A DNA stretch of 30,959 nucleotides from an uncultured Odoribacter sp. GTDB lineage: Bacteria; Bacteroidota; Bacteroidia; Bacteroidales; Marinifilaceae. This document shows positions 29,445 to 30,959 of this stretch, one piece after another (the stretch's first letter is position 1; every line of letters begins with the position of its first letter). Under the pieces are notes generated by a model. It had not been told where the DNA came from. It did no database searches and saw nothing but the letters and a program-made list of their open reading frames with translations. The stretch covers positions 1 to 30,959 of the forward strand of contig UQTM01000038.1 of the NCBI GenBank assembly GCA_900544025.1, read 5' to 3'. The translations under genes and the position numbers were made by a program.

Positions 29445-30959
29445 TTATCTCAGGAACAACAGTTCCCGGTATTTCGGTAAAGTCCACATCTCATTGTCCA
29501 CAATCAATTCCAGCTTATCGATATGTGCCCGGATTTCGTCGAAAGTCGGGGCGATCTTATCGTGGTAAGCAATAGCTTTCTCCCGTTCGCCCTCGATCTT
29601 ATTCACCACCTTCCGGGCTTCCACCATTGCCTCTACCCCGATTTGGATAAAATTCATATGTCCGGCGATCTTCTCGATCAGCTGCAAATCCTGGGCGGCC
29701 AGCTCCTGCGCTTTTTCCTTCGGGTAAATCGCCATAAAACGGCTCACCTTGTCGAGCAGCATACTCTGATAACGGGAAGCCACCGGAAGAATATGATTCA
29801 TCGCCAGGTCGCCCAGGATACGGGCTTCGATCTGCACTTTCTTCGTATAAGTTTCCCACTTCACCTCTGCCCTCGCCTGAATTTCCACCGGATTCAGTAC
29901 CCCCGTTTCCGTAAACATCTCCACACTCTCCGGGTCCAGCAAACGGTCGAAGATCACGGGAACGCTGGTTTCACAATCCAGTCCCCGGCGCACCGCTTCG
30001 GCTTTCCAGGCCTCGCTGTAACCGTTCCCTTCGAAATGAATCGGGCGGCAAGCCACAATATACCGTTTCAATACTGTAAAGATAGCATTTTCTTTGGTAA
30101 GCCCTTCGCCGATTAATTTATCTACATCTCCCTTAAATTCTTTTAACTGGAAAGCCACCGCCGTGTTGAGGGTAATCATGGCATCGGCGCAATTGTCCGA
30201 CGAACCTACCGCCCGGAACTCGAAACGGTTACCGGTAAAGGCAAAAGGCGAAGTGCGGTTCCGGTCGGTCGTATCCCGGAACAACTCCGGAATATGGGGA
30301 ATCCCGCCCATCCGGAATCCCGCCTTTTTATCCATTTCGATCACCTCTTCCGAATCGCCCGAAACCATTTTATCGAGGATTGCCGACAACTGCGAACCTA
30401 AAAATACCGACACGATAGCGGGAGGCGCTTCGTTCGCACCCAGGCGGTGGGTATTGGTGGCGCTCATCACCGAGGCTTTCAACAGTCCGTTCCGTTTATA
30501 CACCGCCATCAGGATATTCACCAAAAACGTGATAAATTGCAGGTTTTCCTGCGGAGTACGCCCCGGAGCCAGCAAATTCACCCCGGAATCCGTCCCCAGC
30601 GACCAGTTGTTATGCTTGCCCGATCCGTTGATTCCCTTAAACGGTTTCTCGTGCAACAGCACCCGGAAACAATGGCGGCGTGCCACCACCTTCATGGTGG
30701 ACATCAGCAATTGATTATGATCGTTCGCCAAATTCGTCTCTTCGAAAATCGGCGCAAGCTCGAACTGGTTCGGGGCAACCTCGTTGTGGCGGGTTTTCAC
30801 CGGGATCCCCAGTTTCAAGCACTCATACTCCAGGTCTTTCATAAAAGCAATTACCCGCGTGGGGATAGAGCCGAAATAATGGTCGTCCAACTGCTGGTTT
30901 TTGGCGCTCTCGTGCCCCATCAGCGTACGCCCGGTGAGCACCAGGTCGGGACGTGCCGC
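29445..30959 (-). CDS. glnN: Glutamine synthetase type III, C-terminal part (runs off right edge)
   Basis: The minus-strand frame is open to the last base of the window, so about 505 residues of a protein normally near 730 are visible; the N-terminus lies to the right. The GTG at 30941 is inside the gene (upstream codons read AARPDLVLTGRTL) and is not the start. Type III markers are NEVAPNQFELAPIFEE, GINGSGKHNNWS and ATNTHRLGANEAPPA. The GSIII-specific C-terminal helical extension ends in MWTLPKYRELLF. The enzyme makes glutamine from glutamate, ammonia and ATP in a dodecamer. It is upstream of purF, which consumes glutamine, with a 76-base gap. Confidence 0.95.
   Translation of the reverse strand, partial: AARPDLVLTGRTLMGHESAKNQQLDDHYFGSIPTRVIAFMKDLEYECLKLGIPVKTRHNEVAPNQFELAPIFEETNLANDHNQLLMSTMKVVARRHCFRVLLHEKPFKGINGSGKHNNWSLGTDSGVNLLAPGRTPQENLQFITFLVNILMAVYKRNGLLKASVMSATNTHRLGANEAPPAIVSVFLGSQLSAILDKMVSGDSEEVIEMDKKAGFRMGGIPHIPELFRDTTDRNRTSPFAFTGNRFEFRAVGSSDNCADAMITLNTAVAFQLKEFKGDVDKLIGEGLTKENAIFTVLKRYIVACRPIHFEGNGYSEAWKAEAVRRGLDCETSVPVIFDRLLDPESVEMFTETGVLNPVEIQARAEVKWETYTKKVQIEARILGDLAMNHILPVASRYQSMLLDKVSRFMAIYPKEKAQELAAQDLQLIEKIAGHMNFIQIGVEAMVEARKVVNKIEGEREKAIAYHDKIAPTFDEIRAHIDKLELIVDNEMWTLPKYRELLFLR

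Noticed and set aside
30939..30941. GTG as the start of glutamine synthetase
   Set aside because: The frame continues to the window edge with conserved sequence, and the visible part lacks the N-terminal domain of type III enzymes.

Overview
The window looks like a chromosomal segment from a gut-type member of the Bacteroidota (order Bacteroidales; Odoribacter/Butyricimonas-like is a guess from gene content and the roughly 50% GC). Support comes from Bacteroidota-style promoters (TTTG, 19-20 nt, TAnnTTTG; fully matched at 24833-24863 and 8037-8068), SPII lipoproteins, a BACON-type domain on a secreted zinc protease, a DUF5690 membrane protein, a long PurF and a type III glutamine synthetase.

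Layout. (1) 1-1320: very AT-rich DNA holding two translationally coupled minus-strand genes of unknown function. It ends abruptly at about 1321, where GC content roughly doubles and the upstream gene loses its N-terminus. This is either a transfer junction or an assembly join. (2) 1473-3910 (-): an NCS2 nucleobase permease followed by a secreted choloylglycine-hydrolase-family amidase. (3) 4008-6313 (+): a small MGMT-like protein, a TlpA/ResA-type thioredoxin and a membrane acyltransferase. (4) 6513-8014 (-): a divergent 2-hydroxyacid dehydrogenase overlapping an ACP phosphodiesterase (DUF479), with a canonical promoter. (5) 8239-9072 (+): a tandem PepSY-like lipoprotein. (6) 9168-11245 (-): dapF-dapL, two steps of meso-diaminopimelate/lysine synthesis by the direct aminotransferase route. 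(7) 11396-15859: a divergent HTH protein and a phosphonate operon DUF5690-phnX-phnW. These predict uptake of 2-aminoethylphosphonate, transamination to phosphonoacetaldehyde, and hydrolysis to acetaldehyde plus phosphate. A nested palindrome sits upstream of the operon promoter. A glycerophosphodiester phosphodiesterase converges on phnW with 5 bp between the stops. (8) 17269-19915: flavodoxin, a secreted zinc metalloprotease lipoprotein and a small orphan lipoprotein. (9) 20302-22379: a leader or small-RNA-like element, then a methyltransferase and RsgA. (10) 22525-26344: an accessory stretch with a sugar acetyltransferase, a VOC protein, a DUF3795 protein, a degraded segment, and a GntR/FadR regulator upstream of an Ada-MGMT fusion. 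(11) 26437-30959 (-): a BASS-family transporter, purF and the 3' part of glnN.

The most coherent system is the phosphonate cluster: predicted regulator, operator candidate, transporter and both degradative enzymes. The least explained items are the AT-rich gene pair and its boundary, the hairpin-bearing transcript upstream of the methyltransferase, the dehydrogenase lacking standard catalytic residues, and the Ada-MGMT fusion without an AraC domain. No tRNA, rRNA, CRISPR array or insertion sequence was recognised.
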